The notes beneath the pieces are model-generated. The model made no database searches. It was not told the origin of the DNA and saw nothing but the letters and a program-made list of their open reading frames with translations. From Verrucomicrobiota bacterium (GTDB lineage: Bacteria > Verrucomicrobiota > Verrucomicrobiia > Limisphaerales > UBA9464): a stretch of 64,000 bases of DNA. Below are positions 35,967 through 45,540 of the stretch, piece after piece. A program made the translations under genes and the position numbers. Location: the NCBI GenBank assembly GCA_947454705.1, contig CANGKZ010000012.1, positions 62,001 to 126,000 of the forward strand, written 5' to 3'. Position 1 is the stretch's first letter. Every line of letters starts with the position of its first letter.

Positions 35967-38630
35967 ATGGGCCTTGGAGCGCTGCTGATCCTGGCGTGCT
36001 GGTGCGGGATTTCTCCGACGCTGGCGGGTACTCTGGGACCGCGTCCCGCCGTTTCCCCGGTGCGGATTCCGAGCGATACTCAAATTTGGAACTATCACCT
36101 GGAGGACCGTTTTCCCGGCGCGGCGCTGGTGCATCCGGTGTTTGCGGTGGTGCCGCCGGGGGAGACCAATCGGCTGCTCGTGGGACAGCACGATGGCAAG
36201 ATCTTCGAATTCTCCCTGACCGATCCTACCCAGGTGCGGGTGTTTGCCGACCTCTCGGATCGCGTTCACGAGGAGAGTGAAGGCGGCCTGCACGGAATGA
36301 CCTTTCATCCGAACTTCCGGCAGAACGGCCAGTTCTTCGTCACCTATCTGCATTCGGGAAAGGATGGCTTTCAAACCGTGCTGTACGACCGTTTGAGCCG
36401 CTTCACGGTTCCGGTTGCTGAGCGTGAGTTGGGAGCGACTCCGCAGCCGGAGGCGACCCGCGCCTCCGAGGTGGTGATGATCCAGCAGTACGATCGTCAC
36501 ACGGATCACAATGCGGGCGACCTTCACTTCGGCCCGGATGGATATCTCTACGTTTCCCTCGGCGATGAAGGCGGTCAGTACGATCAGTTCGAGAACGCCC
36601 AACGCATCGACCTGAATTTCTTTGCCGGCATTCTTCGCATCGATGTCGACCTGCGTCCCGGAAACCTGGATCCGAATCCGCACGCGGCGGTTACGCCGGG
36701 GACCTATCGCATTCCTGCCGACAATCCGTGGGTCGGGGCGAATTCATTCCGAGGACAGCCGGTGGATCCGTCGAAGGTGCGGACCGAGTTCTTCGCGGTG
36801 GGTCTGCGGAATCCGTGGCAGTTCGGGTTCGATCCGTTGACCGGCACGCTCTACGCCAACGACACCGGGGATCATACGCGAGAGGAGGTCAACCGGGTGG
36901 TCAAGGGTGGGAACTACGGGTATCCCATCCTGGAAGGCACGGTCACCGGCCCTCGACTGGCGGCGGGTGAAGCGGGGCCGGATTTGCTTCCGCCGCTGGT
37001 GGAGTACGGACGCGAGCAGGGCGGTGCCGTGACGGCGGGTTTGCTGTACCGCGGAACCAGGTATCCGGAATTCGATGGCGCGTGGCTGGTGTCGGATTTC
37101 TGGCAGGGATTTCTCGGCGCAGTTCGATTCAAGGCCGATGGCACCGCGTATCCGGTGGACTGGTTCGCGTGGTCTTCGGGGGTGGCGAGCTACGCGTTGG
37201 ATCCCTCCACTGGCGACCTCCTCGCGGTCGATTTCTTTGCCGGAAGGATTCTCAAGGTGGTGGCGGGACCGGATCCCTCGCGCGCTCCGATTCCCTCGAA
37301 GTTGTCCGAGCTGGGTATCTTTTCCGATACCACCCAGCAGGCTCCCAATCCCGGTGTCGTGCCCTACGAGGTAAACGTGCCGTTCTGGTCCGATGGCGCA
37401 GAGAAGCAGCGCTGGTTCGCGCTCCCGGAGGCGACCGCTGCGTTTTACAACGCGAACACCGGGCCGTCCCCGTGGTGGATGCCCTCGGGAACTGTGTTCA
37501 TCAAAACGCTCGGGCTGGAAATGAAGCAGGGCGATCCCACGAGCCGGAAAAAGCTGGAGACGCGAGTGCTGGTGATCAACAGCGGCCACGTGGCGGAAGG
37601 GTTCTCGTATCGATGGAACGACGCGCAAACCGATGCCGTGCTCATGCCGCCTTCGGGAACCAACGGTACCTATTCGGTTTCGACACCGACGGGAATCACG
37701 ACGGTGAACTGGCGGTTTCCGTCGCGGCGCGAGTGCTTCTCCTGTCACCACGCCAGCGCCGGAGGCGTGCAGGGGTTCTCACCGGCTCAGTTGAATCGCG
37801 ATGTGGTGATTGATGGTGTTTCGGTGCATCAGATCGATGCGCTGGTGGGCGCGGGATACATCGCCACGCTTCCGAGTGTACGGACACGCATCCCCACGTA
37901 TGCGCCGGCGACCAGCACGGCATGGAGTCTTGAATGGAGAACGCGATCGTTCCTCAGCGTGAACTGCTCGCCGTGTCATCGGGCCGATGGCATCGCGTTG
38001 GTGAATTGGAATGCCGACATCCGGGTGGTGCTTGAATCGGCGGGGATCGTAGGCGCCGAGCCCTACAATCATCTGGGCAACTACCAAACGAAGGTCATTG
38101 CCCCCGGAGACCCCGATCAATCGGTGTTGTTCCGGCGATTGTCCCAATTGGGGCAGGGGCACATGCCGCCGCTCGCCAACTCGGTGTTGAATCTGACGGG
38201 GATCGATCTCGTGCGTCAGTGGATCGAGCGCGATGCGCCGAAATTCCAGTCGTATGAGGATTGGGCGTGGACACAGTTTGAAGCCACGACGGCGGATGGA
38301 TTTCCGTTCGATCGGAACGACGATCCGGATGCGGATGGCTATCCGAACGAGTATGAGTGGCTGGCCGGTTCATCGCCGTTGGATGCGAGTCCGGAGCTCG
38401 CGTTGAATGTGGTGAACACGTCGAACGGAGTGATTCTCGGCTATTTTCGAAAAGCAAACCGGGATTATTCGGTTCAAGTGACCTCCTCGCCGTGGGATCC
38501 AGAATCGTGGACCGATCTCGATGATCCGCAGAACGCGTTCTTCCTCGCGGAGCACGATGAGGACGTGGCGATCGAGGTTCCGCCGACGCTGGGGAATCGG
38601 TTTTTCCGCCTCGCGATGAATCAGCACTGA
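35967..38630 (+). CDS. Secreted sugar-dehydrogenase-like propeller with diheme c-type domain
   Basis: 887 residues. A signal peptide is followed by a soluble quinoprotein-type beta-propeller (about 30-430) with GLHGMTFHPNFRQNGQFFV, HFGPDGYLYVSLGDEGG and GNYGYPILEG. The next part (about 440-790) resembles SO2930-type proteins, with heme motifs CFSCH (Cys590, His594) and CSPCH (Cys667, His671). A calcium-binding-like DRNDDPDADGYPNEYEWLAG lies near the C-terminus. Together these suggest periplasmic sugar oxidation passing electrons to cytochromes. The start may instead be ATG 35901. No terminator is seen. Confidence 0.85.
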   Translation: MGLGALLILACWCGISPTLAGTLGPRPAVSPVRIPSDTQIWNYHLEDRFPGAALVHPVFAVVPPGETNRLLVGQHDGKIFEFSLTDPTQVRVFADLSDRVHEESEGGLHGMTFHPNFRQNGQFFVTYLHSGKDGFQTVLYDRLSRFTVPVAERELGATPQPEATRASEVVMIQQYDRHTDHNAGDLHFGPDGYLYVSLGDEGGQYDQFENAQRIDLNFFAGILRIDVDLRPGNLDPNPHAAVTPGTYRIPADNPWVGANSFRGQPVDPSKVRTEFFAVGLRNPWQFGFDPLTGTLYANDTGDHTREEVNRVVKGGNYGYPILEGTVTGPRLAAGEAGPDLLPPLVEYGREQGGAVTAGLLYRGTRYPEFDGAWLVSDFWQGFLGAVRFKADGTAYPVDWFAWSSGVASYALDPSTGDLLAVDFFAGRILKVVAGPDPSRAPIPSKLSELGIFSDTTQQAPNPGVVPYEVNVPFWSDGAEKQRWFALPEATAAFYNANTGPSPWWMPSGTVFIKTLGLEMKQGDPTSRKKLETRVLVINSGHVAEGFSYRWNDAQTDAVLMPPSGTNGTYSVSTPTGITTVNWRFPSRRECFSCHHASAGGVQGFSPAQLNRDVVIDGVSVHQIDALVGAGYIATLPSVRTRIPTYAPATSTAWSLEWRTRSFLSVNCSPCHRADGIALVNWNADIRVVLESAGIVGAEPYNHLGNYQTKVIAPGDPDQSVLFRRLSQLGQGHMPPLANSVLNLTGIDLVRQWIERDAPKFQSYEDWAWTQFEATTADGFPFDRNDDPDADGYPNEYEWLAGSSPLDASPELALNVVNTSNGVILGYFRKANRDYSVQVTSSPWDPESWTDLDDPQNAFFLAEHDEDVAIEVPPTLGNRFFRLAMNQH

Positions 38631-38641
38631 GCTGGGATGAA

Positions 38642-38818
38642 GTTGAAGGGTTGAAGAGTTGAAGGGGAAACGAGGCGCAGGGATCCCGTATGGAGTACCG
38701 CGTTTACGCGGCTCTGCTGTTGGACGAAACCGCGCATTCTGTTTAAGCGCCCACTTCAGTCTCCATCCCAGAATTCCAAACCGCAGTGCCCCCGGAGCCG
38801 CGTAAACGCGGTACTCCA
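38642..38818. repeat. Octamer repeat with a perfect 24-bp inverted repeat
   Basis: TTGAAGGGTTGAAGAGTTGA units (38642-38665) are followed by a perfect inverted pair: 38691-38714 (TGGAGTACCGCG...GCGGCTC) and 38795-38818, 80 bases apart. Each arm also forms a small CCGCG/CGCGG hairpin. It belongs with 18495-18773 and 44920-45165. Confidence 0.8.
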
Positions 38819-38841
38819 AACTTGATGGCCGACAAAATCCA

Positions 38842-41421
38842 TCATCCGCGCGGACGGAACCGCGAGTCGGCGGGGATCAGGAGCGTCGGGGTCGCGGGCG
38901 TGACGGGATTGGCGCTCGTTTCCGGGGATCCGAGTTCCGAATGGGTGGATCGCACCGCATCCGGTCCGCGCAGTTGGAGCGCGCCGGAGTCGTGCGCATT
39001 CCACCACGCCCGGCTGTCTTCCTGCGTCCAGAGCATCGAAGGTTGAATCGCCCGCAGCCGGTGCGCGACTTCCGGCGCGGACGCCGGCCGGCCGGTTGGA
39101 TCTTTTTTGAGGCAGTCAAGAATCAGCGCTTCCAGCCGTGGATCCACCGCCTGTTTCGCGAGCTGCGAAAGAGACGCCGGTTCCTCCTGCTGATGCTGCT
39201 TTCGGAGGTCCTCGACCGAGGGACCGGAGAACACTTCGCGTCCGGTCAGAAGGAAATACGCCGTCGCTCCCAGGGCGTAGAGATCGATCCGTGGCTCCGG
39301 CGTCGTGTCCGCGGAGAAGGCTTCCGGGGCCATATACTGGGGCGTGCCCGCGTGTCGATCGGGCACTCCCTCCTCATCCGCTTCGCTGGCGGCGGCCCCG
39401 CCCACGAGCCCGAAGTCCAGCACCTTGACCAGGTCCGCCATGCCGCCCTGGCAGCAGAGGTAGATGTTCGCCGGTTTGATGTCGCGATGCACCAGCCCGA
39501 GGGCATGCGCTTCGGCGAGGGAATCGCAGACCTGAATTAAGATATGGATCACACGCGACTGCGGCAGCGCCCCGTGGGTTTCGACCAGCCGCTGCAGGGT
39601 GAGGCCCTCCAGGTATTCCATCGCGTAGTAGAAAATGCCGTCGAAGGTGCGGCCGTAGTCGAACACCTGGATGGTGCACGGGTGCTTGAGTCGACAGGTG
39701 AGCCGCACTTCTTTTTCGAACCGCGCGACGGTGGCGTCGTCGGCGTGCTCCGGCAGGAGGAGCTTCACCGCGGTTTCGCGTCGCATCAGGGCGTGTCGGG
39801 CCTTGTACACGACGCCCATGCCGCCTTCGCCGATTTTTTCCATCAGCGTGTATTGCCCCAGCGTTCGGGCGCGGAGTTCCGCCTCGCCCATGCGCTTGCG
39901 CCAGCGGATCCCGGCGTTGGAGATCATCAGCAGTCCGATCGACGTGAGCGACAGCAGGAGGATGAGCACGATGAACACCTGCTGGAGCTGTCCGGCGGCG
40001 AGGTAGGCCTCCGATTCGTCGAGCTGGGTGACCACGCCGAAACCAAGATGTGGCAACCATCGCCACGTGCCCACCACCGGAACCCCGCGGTAATCGCGCG
40101 TGGGTTCGAGGTGGGTGCCGGGGACGCCTTCGATCGCGGCATTGACCAGATGCGTGAGCGGCCAGTTCGTGGCGGAGGCTCCGGGGCGCGTGCCGGGTTT
40201 GAAATCCGCGCCGGGTTCGCGCAGCTCGAGCGTCAGGGCGGATCCGCCTTTTCCCTCGGGATCGATCAACGCGAGGCGTCGAAGTTCGCTTTCGAACCGA
40301 CTCCGTGAAATCAGCACCCCGTGTCGATCGAACGCGTAGGTTTCGCCGCTGTCGCCGGGGCGGGCGACGGAGAGGATCCGGGTAAACTCTTCCTCGGGAT
40401 CGAGAATGAGCCCGAGCGCGCCGAGCGTGCGTCCCTCGGCGTCGAGAATGGGCGCGGCGACTTGCATCAGGGCCGATATCTCGCGCGGGAATCCGGCTCC
40501 GTTGCGATTGGTGGGATTCATGGCTCCGGGGCCAAACCCGGGGCCGGAACCGAATCCACCTCCGGGCCCTCCGCGACGTTCGCCGGGGCCGCCTGGACCA
40601 AAATTGGGACCTCCGCCCCGGGCGCCGGGGCCGTCGTCCGGACCGGGGCCCATTCCTGCACCCGGGCCTGGTCCCGGTCCAGCGGCGAGCCCGGCTTCCA
40701 TTGGTGGAGGTTCGCGACGCGGAAAGCCGAATCCATTGGGGGCATTGGTGTCGCCGGCAAATGGACCTCCGCGTCCGTTGAAGCGGTTGGTGTCCATTGC
40801 GAATCCCGGACCGCCTCCTGGACCACGGCCGCGTTGGAATCGGGTGGGACGGGGCGGCTTGAAGGGCGTGATCATCACCGGCTCGCCGGTCTTGAACAGC
40901 TCCTGGAACTTGGGCTGGAGCGACTCGGGAACGCTGTTGGGACCGCGGCCGCGGCGACGTCCCATGCCGCTCTCGGCGAGCACGGACAGGTTGGTGTCCA
41001 CGATCTGTCCGACCTTGTACCCAGTGCCAACCAGTCGGCGGTTCAACACTTCGGCAACCTTGGCGGACAGCTGCGCGCGTTCCCGGAAACTCGCGGGATC
41101 GGGACGCTCGTTGGCGGGGCCCGACGCGGGGGCATTTGTGCTTTTGAGTTGGAGAAGCGTTCGGGCGAGGGGAACGAGTTCCGGATCCCTGGCCAGGGTC
41201 GATGCGAGGCGTTTTTGATCCGAGACCCAGATTTCAAGCGCGGTGACGTTGGCGTTGATTGTGGCCTGAAGATCGCTCTTCAGCTGTTTCTGCAGGGCAT
41301 CGCGAACCCGGGCGTGGCCCCACCAGCCCACGAAGGCAACGAGCCCCGCGGTCGCCAGCGGGAAAAGCCAGAGGTAGTGACGGCGCAGCCATTCGATCCC
41401 GTGGGTAAGGGCGCGTGTCAT
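38842..41421 (-). CDS. Cache-type sensor with intracellular Ser/Thr protein kinase
   Basis: 859 residues. TM1 is at about 16-34, followed by an extracytoplasmic sensor region (35-480) of the Cache type, TM2 at about 481-501, then the kinase (521-800). The kinase is complete: GEGGMGVVYK, Lys553 (AVKLL), HRDIKPANIYL (His645, Asp647), DFGL (669-672) and APE. The usual bacterial order (kinase first, then TM and sensor) is reversed. A Gly/Pro/Asn/Phe-rich segment interrupts the sensor at about 196-305. The gene is divergent from the propeller gene at 41576 (154-bp gap). Confidence 0.9.
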   Translation of the reverse strand: MTRALTHGIEWLRRHYLWLFPLATAGLVAFVGWWGHARVRDALQKQLKSDLQATINANVTALEIWVSDQKRLASTLARDPELVPLARTLLQLKSTNAPASGPANERPDPASFRERAQLSAKVAEVLNRRLVGTGYKVGQIVDTNLSVLAESGMGRRRGRGPNSVPESLQPKFQELFKTGEPVMITPFKPPRPTRFQRGRGPGGGPGFAMDTNRFNGRGGPFAGDTNAPNGFGFPRREPPPMEAGLAAGPGPGPGAGMGPGPDDGPGARGGGPNFGPGGPGERRGGPGGGFGSGPGFGPGAMNPTNRNGAGFPREISALMQVAAPILDAEGRTLGALGLILDPEEEFTRILSVARPGDSGETYAFDRHGVLISRSRFESELRRLALIDPEGKGGSALTLELREPGADFKPGTRPGASATNWPLTHLVNAAIEGVPGTHLEPTRDYRGVPVVGTWRWLPHLGFGVVTQLDESEAYLAAGQLQQVFIVLILLLSLTSIGLLMISNAGIRWRKRMGEAELRARTLGQYTLMEKIGEGGMGVVYKARHALMRRETAVKLLLPEHADDATVARFEKEVRLTCRLKHPCTIQVFDYGRTFDGIFYYAMEYLEGLTLQRLVETHGALPQSRVIHILIQVCDSLAEAHALGLVHRDIKPANIYLCCQGGMADLVKVLDFGLVGGAAASEADEEGVPDRHAGTPQYMAPEAFSADTTPEPRIDLYALGATAYFLLTGREVFSGPSVEDLRKQHQQEEPASLSQLAKQAVDPRLEALILDCLKKDPTGRPASAPEVAHRLRAIQPSMLWTQEDSRAWWNAHDSGALQLRGPDAVRSTHSELGSPETSANPVTPATPTLLIPADSRFRPRG

Positions 41422-41575
41422 GATCGGCTCAACTGGGGCTTGCAGGACAGGTCAGCGGATTCCCGACGGTTCACAGGTGTATTGACTGACACGTGCAGGA
41501 TTCCGTTACGCATCGAATTTGAAAAACTCCGTTGCACCCCGTGCAGCGGAGCGCGTTGGATTACCGCATCGCACC

Positions 41576-43858
41576 ATGAAGTTCCATCGCTTTGGTTTTT
41601 CCCGGTTCTGGCTTCGACTTTTCGCAGGGGGGCTCCTGGTGGCCTCCGCGCGGACCGGATTTGCCCAGACACCGTCTGCGGTCATCCGCGATTCCGTGTA
41701 CCTGCAGGAGGCGGGCAGCGCGGTGGCATCCGAGGTGCCGATCCTGTCGGTGGCCACTCTCGCAGACCGCGTGTGGGTTGCGGGTACCAACGGAGTGCGC
41801 GAACTGAAGGGGGATCATTTCGAGGCCGTGGCCGGGGAAACTGCCCCGGTGGAACGACTGGTGGTGACGGGCACGAATCTCTGGGCGCTGGGCCCCGCCG
41901 GGGTGCGTCGATGGGACGGATCCGCGTGGAGTGCGGGAGGCCCCGGTGGCATTCAGGACGTGACGCTGCATCGCGGAGTCCTCATGGCGGCGCAGGGCAA
42001 GCGTCTCCTTCGGTGGGAGGGCGACGGATTCAAGCCAGTATCCGGGCCGGAAGCCCCGTTTGAGATCCGCCACGTGGTGTCGCATCAGGAATCCCTCTGG
42101 GTGGCCGGCACGGATCGCATCGCTCCGTGGGTCCGTGGCGCGTATGGCGGGATGGATGTTTATGGATTTCCCGCGGATCAATCCTGGGACTGGGGCGACG
42201 TGCCGGCGAAGGCGTTTCGCGCGGTGCTCGGGCTGGAGGATCGTCTGCTGATCGCCACGCCGCGTGGTGTGGGACAATTGCGCGGAATGGTGATGCGTCC
42301 GTTGAATGGTGCGGCGGGATTGCCGTACGAGGATGTGATCAGCCTGGGACGCGGATGGAACGGCGACGCATGGATGGGCACCACGCGCGGGGTGATCCGG
42401 AAGACCGCGTCGGGCTTTCATTACTTTGCGGGACGTCGATGGCTTCCCGATGACCGGGTGAATGCAATCGCATCGGCAGATCATGTGGTCTATCTGGCCA
42501 CGCCGCGCGGACTGGGAATCATCCGCTACCTGCCGTTCACGCTCGCGCGCAAGGCGACGTACTACGAACGCTACATCGCCGCGTCGGGCCAGAAGCGGCT
42601 GGGGCTGCTGCACAAGCTGGAGTGGGACGATGCGCTGGGCGAGTTCGTCCGCGAGGCGGGTGACAACGATGGCGGGTATTCGGGCGATTACCTCGCGGCG
42701 CAGTCGTATCGATACGCCGTCACCCACGATCCCGCGGCGCGGCACGAGGCCACCAATTCCTTCGCTGCGCTGCGTTGGTTGGAGCGCATGACCGGGATTC
42801 CGGGATTCCCGGCCCGGGGCGTGTGGGTGAAGGGCGAACGCGGACACAAGGCCACGGGCGGATCGGGCGGCTATCCGGCGGAGTGGCACGACGCGGCGGA
42901 TGCGCGCTTCGAATGGAAGGGCGACACGTCGAGCGACGAGTTGTGCTCGCACTTTTATGCCGTCACGCGGTTCCTCGAACTCGCGGCCGAGGGTGCGGAG
43001 AAACAACTGGCGATCGACCACCTTGCGCGCATTGCGGAACACCTGATTGCGCACCAGTGGCAGTTGATCGATGTGGACGGGAAACCCACGCGATGGGGCC
43101 GATGGGATCCGGAGTATTTTCTGACCGATGAAGGACGCTTCGATCGCGGACTGCAGGCGGTGGAGCTGTTGTCGTTCATCAAGACGGCTGAATCGCTCAC
43201 CGGAAATCCGAAGTTCACCGAGGCGTATCGCAAACTCGTTTCACTGGGCTATCCCGACTACACGCTGCGTCAGCGCCAGACGTTTCCGCCCGAGGCGATC
43301 CTTCACTTCGAGGATCAACTCGCCTTCTGGAGCTATTGGACGTTGCTCAAGTACGAAACCGATCCGGAGCTGCACGCGGTGTACCGACGGAGTTTTGAGC
43401 GAACCTACGAGGTCCTGCGCGTGGAGCATCAACCCTGGTTCAACTTTGTTCACCGCGTGTTGTCCGGAACGCCGGGTGAGGAGACGGCATCGGCCCGGCA
43501 TCTGCGCGACTGGCCGTTGGATCTGCGGATCTGGAGCTTCCAGAATTCGCATCGGACCGACCTGCGCACCCCGCCGGGGTATCCGTCGCTCAAGGGCGGG
43601 ATCCAGGCGATTTCACCGCGTGAGAGTCAGCCCATTCGCTGGGATTCGTGGACCATGCAGCTCGACGGTGGCTCGGACGGACGCGATGTGGTGGAGCCGG
43701 GCGGATGGCTGCTCGCGTATTGGATGGGGCGCTATTACGGATTCATCGCGCCGCCGGACAAGGCGTCGGACGGCGAATGGGATGAGACAAAAAACGGGCC
43801 CGCGCTGCCGAAGCTCGCGCGGGCCTATGAGGGGCCGGATCGACCGCATCTTCCCTGA
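41576..43858 (+). CDS. Secreted propeller plus alpha-toroid-like protein, unknown function
   Basis: 760 residues. The signal peptide ends near ARTGFAQ. Residues about 50-350 have repeated two-component-regulator-propeller-like blades (for example ADRVWVAGTNGVREL and GDAWMGTTRGVIRK). From about 380 to the end the sequence is helical with many Trp and Tyr residues, including WDDALGEFVREAGDNDGGYSGDY and LAFWSYWTLLKY, resembling six-hairpin toroid glycosidase-like proteins. No catalytic residues can be assigned. It faces the ThuA gene, ending 45 bases before it. Confidence 0.72.
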   Translation: MKFHRFGFSRFWLRLFAGGLLVASARTGFAQTPSAVIRDSVYLQEAGSAVASEVPILSVATLADRVWVAGTNGVRELKGDHFEAVAGETAPVERLVVTGTNLWALGPAGVRRWDGSAWSAGGPGGIQDVTLHRGVLMAAQGKRLLRWEGDGFKPVSGPEAPFEIRHVVSHQESLWVAGTDRIAPWVRGAYGGMDVYGFPADQSWDWGDVPAKAFRAVLGLEDRLLIATPRGVGQLRGMVMRPLNGAAGLPYEDVISLGRGWNGDAWMGTTRGVIRKTASGFHYFAGRRWLPDDRVNAIASADHVVYLATPRGLGIIRYLPFTLARKATYYERYIAASGQKRLGLLHKLEWDDALGEFVREAGDNDGGYSGDYLAAQSYRYAVTHDPAARHEATNSFAALRWLERMTGIPGFPARGVWVKGERGHKATGGSGGYPAEWHDAADARFEWKGDTSSDELCSHFYAVTRFLELAAEGAEKQLAIDHLARIAEHLIAHQWQLIDVDGKPTRWGRWDPEYFLTDEGRFDRGLQAVELLSFIKTAESLTGNPKFTEAYRKLVSLGYPDYTLRQRQTFPPEAILHFEDQLAFWSYWTLLKYETDPELHAVYRRSFERTYEVLRVEHQPWFNFVHRVLSGTPGEETASARHLRDWPLDLRIWSFQNSHRTDLRTPPGYPSLKGGIQAISPRESQPIRWDSWTMQLDGGSDGRDVVEPGGWLLAYWMGRYYGFIAPPDKASDGEWDETKNGPALPKLARAYEGPDRPHLP

Positions 43859-43903
43859 GGTCCGGGATGGATGCGGCGATCGCTTGGGATCGGAGGGAAT
43901 TCC

Positions 43904-44746
43904 TTATTTCCCGCCGGCACCGAAACCGGCCGCGGGTTTGCCGTCGTCGGTCAGGTGGTGCGTGGACCACAGCACGGCGCGGGTCACGAGTTCCAGATAG
44001 CGGGGATCGGAGACCGTGGCGTTGTTGTGTCCGAGGGTGGTGGAGAACACGCGGGTCTTCTTGGGACCGTATTCGTGGGTCCAGGCGACCACGGAGTCAT
44101 TGCGACCGGGCAGGTTGCCGGCGTCCTGGGTTCCGCGGATCAGGGGCTTCGCGTCACCCCAGACCATGATGTTGTTGTAGAGCTCCTCGTTGCCGGTGGT
44201 CCACCCGTTCCAGCCGACCATGATCGGATGAGTCGGGGCGGTGACGGTGAGGGTGATGGGCTTCTGAGCGCCGTGTCCGCTGGACTGGAGGCCGAGCACG
44301 TCGAACCACAGCGCGCGATCAGTTCCGGGCTTGGCGGGCTCGCCCGGATTGCCGATGCGGTAGCAGTGCATGGCGCAGTGCAGGTTGACGGCCGCCACGC
44401 CATCGAGATGGGGCTTCACGACTCCCTTGATCACGGCGGGATCGCTCACGTCAGCGGAGCATTCGTCGTGGATCACCACATCATACCCGTCGGCATAGGC
44501 GGGGTTGCCGTAGATCGGGAGGTTGGGCTTGGTGCTGGAATCCTCGGTGTAGATCACATCGACCTTCACATTGGCGCGCGCCTCGAGGCCCTTTTTGACG
44601 ATGTCTTTCTGGGCGTTGTAGTCGTGGCAGCATCCGCCGGCGAGGATGAGGACGCGGATGGGCTTCGGTGCATCAGCCGCGTGCAGGAGGGCGGCGGCGG
44701 AGACGGATGCAGACAGGAGGGCGGTGGTGAGGCGGGGAAGATTCAT
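43904..44746 (-). CDS. Secreted ThuA-domain protein
   Basis: This 280-residue protein has a signal peptide (1-24). The ThuA (trehalose-utilization-type glutamine-amidotransferase-like fold) core includes VLILAGGCCHDYNAQKDI, DVVIHDECSAD, GVAAVNLHCAMHCYR and HPIMVGWNGW, and ends WTHEYGPKKTRVFSTTLGH. ThuA proteins are very common in PVC secretomes. Substrates are uncertain; roles in trehalose or related sugar metabolism are proposed for distant relatives. A related ThuA domain is fused into the 1530-residue protein at 54908. Confidence 0.9.
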   Translation of the reverse strand: MNLPRLTTALLSASVSAAALLHAADAPKPIRVLILAGGCCHDYNAQKDIVKKGLEARANVKVDVIYTEDSSTKPNLPIYGNPAYADGYDVVIHDECSADVSDPAVIKGVVKPHLDGVAAVNLHCAMHCYRIGNPGEPAKPGTDRALWFDVLGLQSSGHGAQKPITLTVTAPTHPIMVGWNGWTTGNEELYNNIMVWGDAKPLIRGTQDAGNLPGRNDSVVAWTHEYGPKKTRVFSTTLGHNNATVSDPRYLELVTRAVLWSTHHLTDDGKPAAGFGAGGK

Positions 44747-44835
44747 TGAGTGAGTGAGTGCGGCTAGCTAAGCGGGTTGAATCAAAACGGCAATTCCCGT
44801 TTTTTCGATTCGGTCAATATGCGGACGTCGAAAGC

Positions 44836-44867
44836 AGACACGGATTTCACGGAATCTCACGGATTCT
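44836..44867. repeat. ACACGGATT-type phased repeat
   Basis: AGACACGGATTTCACGGAATCTCACGGATT shows about three units of a 10-11-base period. The same family occurs at 47584, 54855, 59601 and 60757. No coding potential is seen. Confidence 0.55.
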
Positions 44868-44919
44868 GAAGCGACTTTGGACACTGGCTCATCTTCAACC
44901 CTTTGACCCCGGAACGGTA

Positions 44920-45165
44920 GTTGAAGGGTTGAAAAGTTGAAGGGTTGAAGAGACGGGAGGTGTTTTGTTCGCGCGTATGGAGTACCGCGTTTGCGCGGCT
45001 CTGCTGTTGGATTCGGGGCCATCGAACGGTTGGAAAGCAACCGGCAGCGTCCCTTGAGACACGCCTCCCCGAACCGTCTGAAGACGGGACTCCGAACGAA
45101 TGAGCAAACCTGCGCGGCAGCGTCGGATTCCCCTTCAACGCTTCAACTTTTCAACCGTTCAACCT
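44920..45165. repeat. Composite repeat bounded by TTGAAG octamers, copy 2
   Basis: TTGAAGGGTTGAAAAGTTGA units at the left and CTTCAACGCTTCAAC units at the right enclose GGAGTACCGCGTTTGCGCGG (from 44979) and CCGTC-TGAA-GACGG followed by GACTCC (45074-45094). Same order and nearly the same interior as 18495-18773. With 44836 it fills most of the gap between the ThuA protein and the zinc-ribbon gene. Confidence 0.72.
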
Positions 45166-45239
45166 CCCCGAGTCCCCGAGGGGATTGACCGCCTGCGCTC
45201 TCGCATCCTCTAATGGCGCGGGTTATCAAGAGTCTCGCC

Positions 45240-45449
45240 ATGCTGGATCCAAACATTTCGTGCGACCGATGCGGAACGCCGCTTTCGCTTTCCTCGATGA
45301 AGTGCCCGGGTTGCAGGGCATTCGGCATCGGGTTCCTCAAATCCCTCAACCAGGGCCTGCGCAATCGCAGCGCCGGTGGAGTGATCTTCCTCGTGATCGT
45401 CGCCGTCCTGGCCGCGCTCCTCTACGCTTGGCACGACGCGAGCACCTGA
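45240..45449 (+). CDS. Small zinc-ribbon membrane protein
   Basis: A 69-residue protein from ATG 45240 (or 78 from ATG 45213). Two CxxC pairs (CDRCGTPL and CPGCRAF) make a zinc ribbon, followed by a single membrane segment, GGVIFLVIVAVLAALLYAW. It is a typical zinc-ribbon plus one-TM small protein. Function unknown. It precedes the CII-like gene by about 90 bases. Confidence 0.72.
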   Translation: MLDPNISCDRCGTPLSLSSMKCPGCRAFGIGFLKSLNQGLRNRSAGGVIFLVIVAVLAALLYAWHDAST

Positions 45450-45540
45450 TGCCCAGTTGATCTGGCGGTTTCGGTGACTTTTTGGCCGATCCCGAAGTCC
45501 GGGCTTCACCTACACCGAAGGGTTTGGCAATTCTTCACTC

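Noticed and set aside
41480-41515. Promoter TTGACT-N18-TTACGC between the kinase and the propeller/toroid gene
   Set aside because: The -10 is too weak and spacing loose, so it is not listed as a feature.
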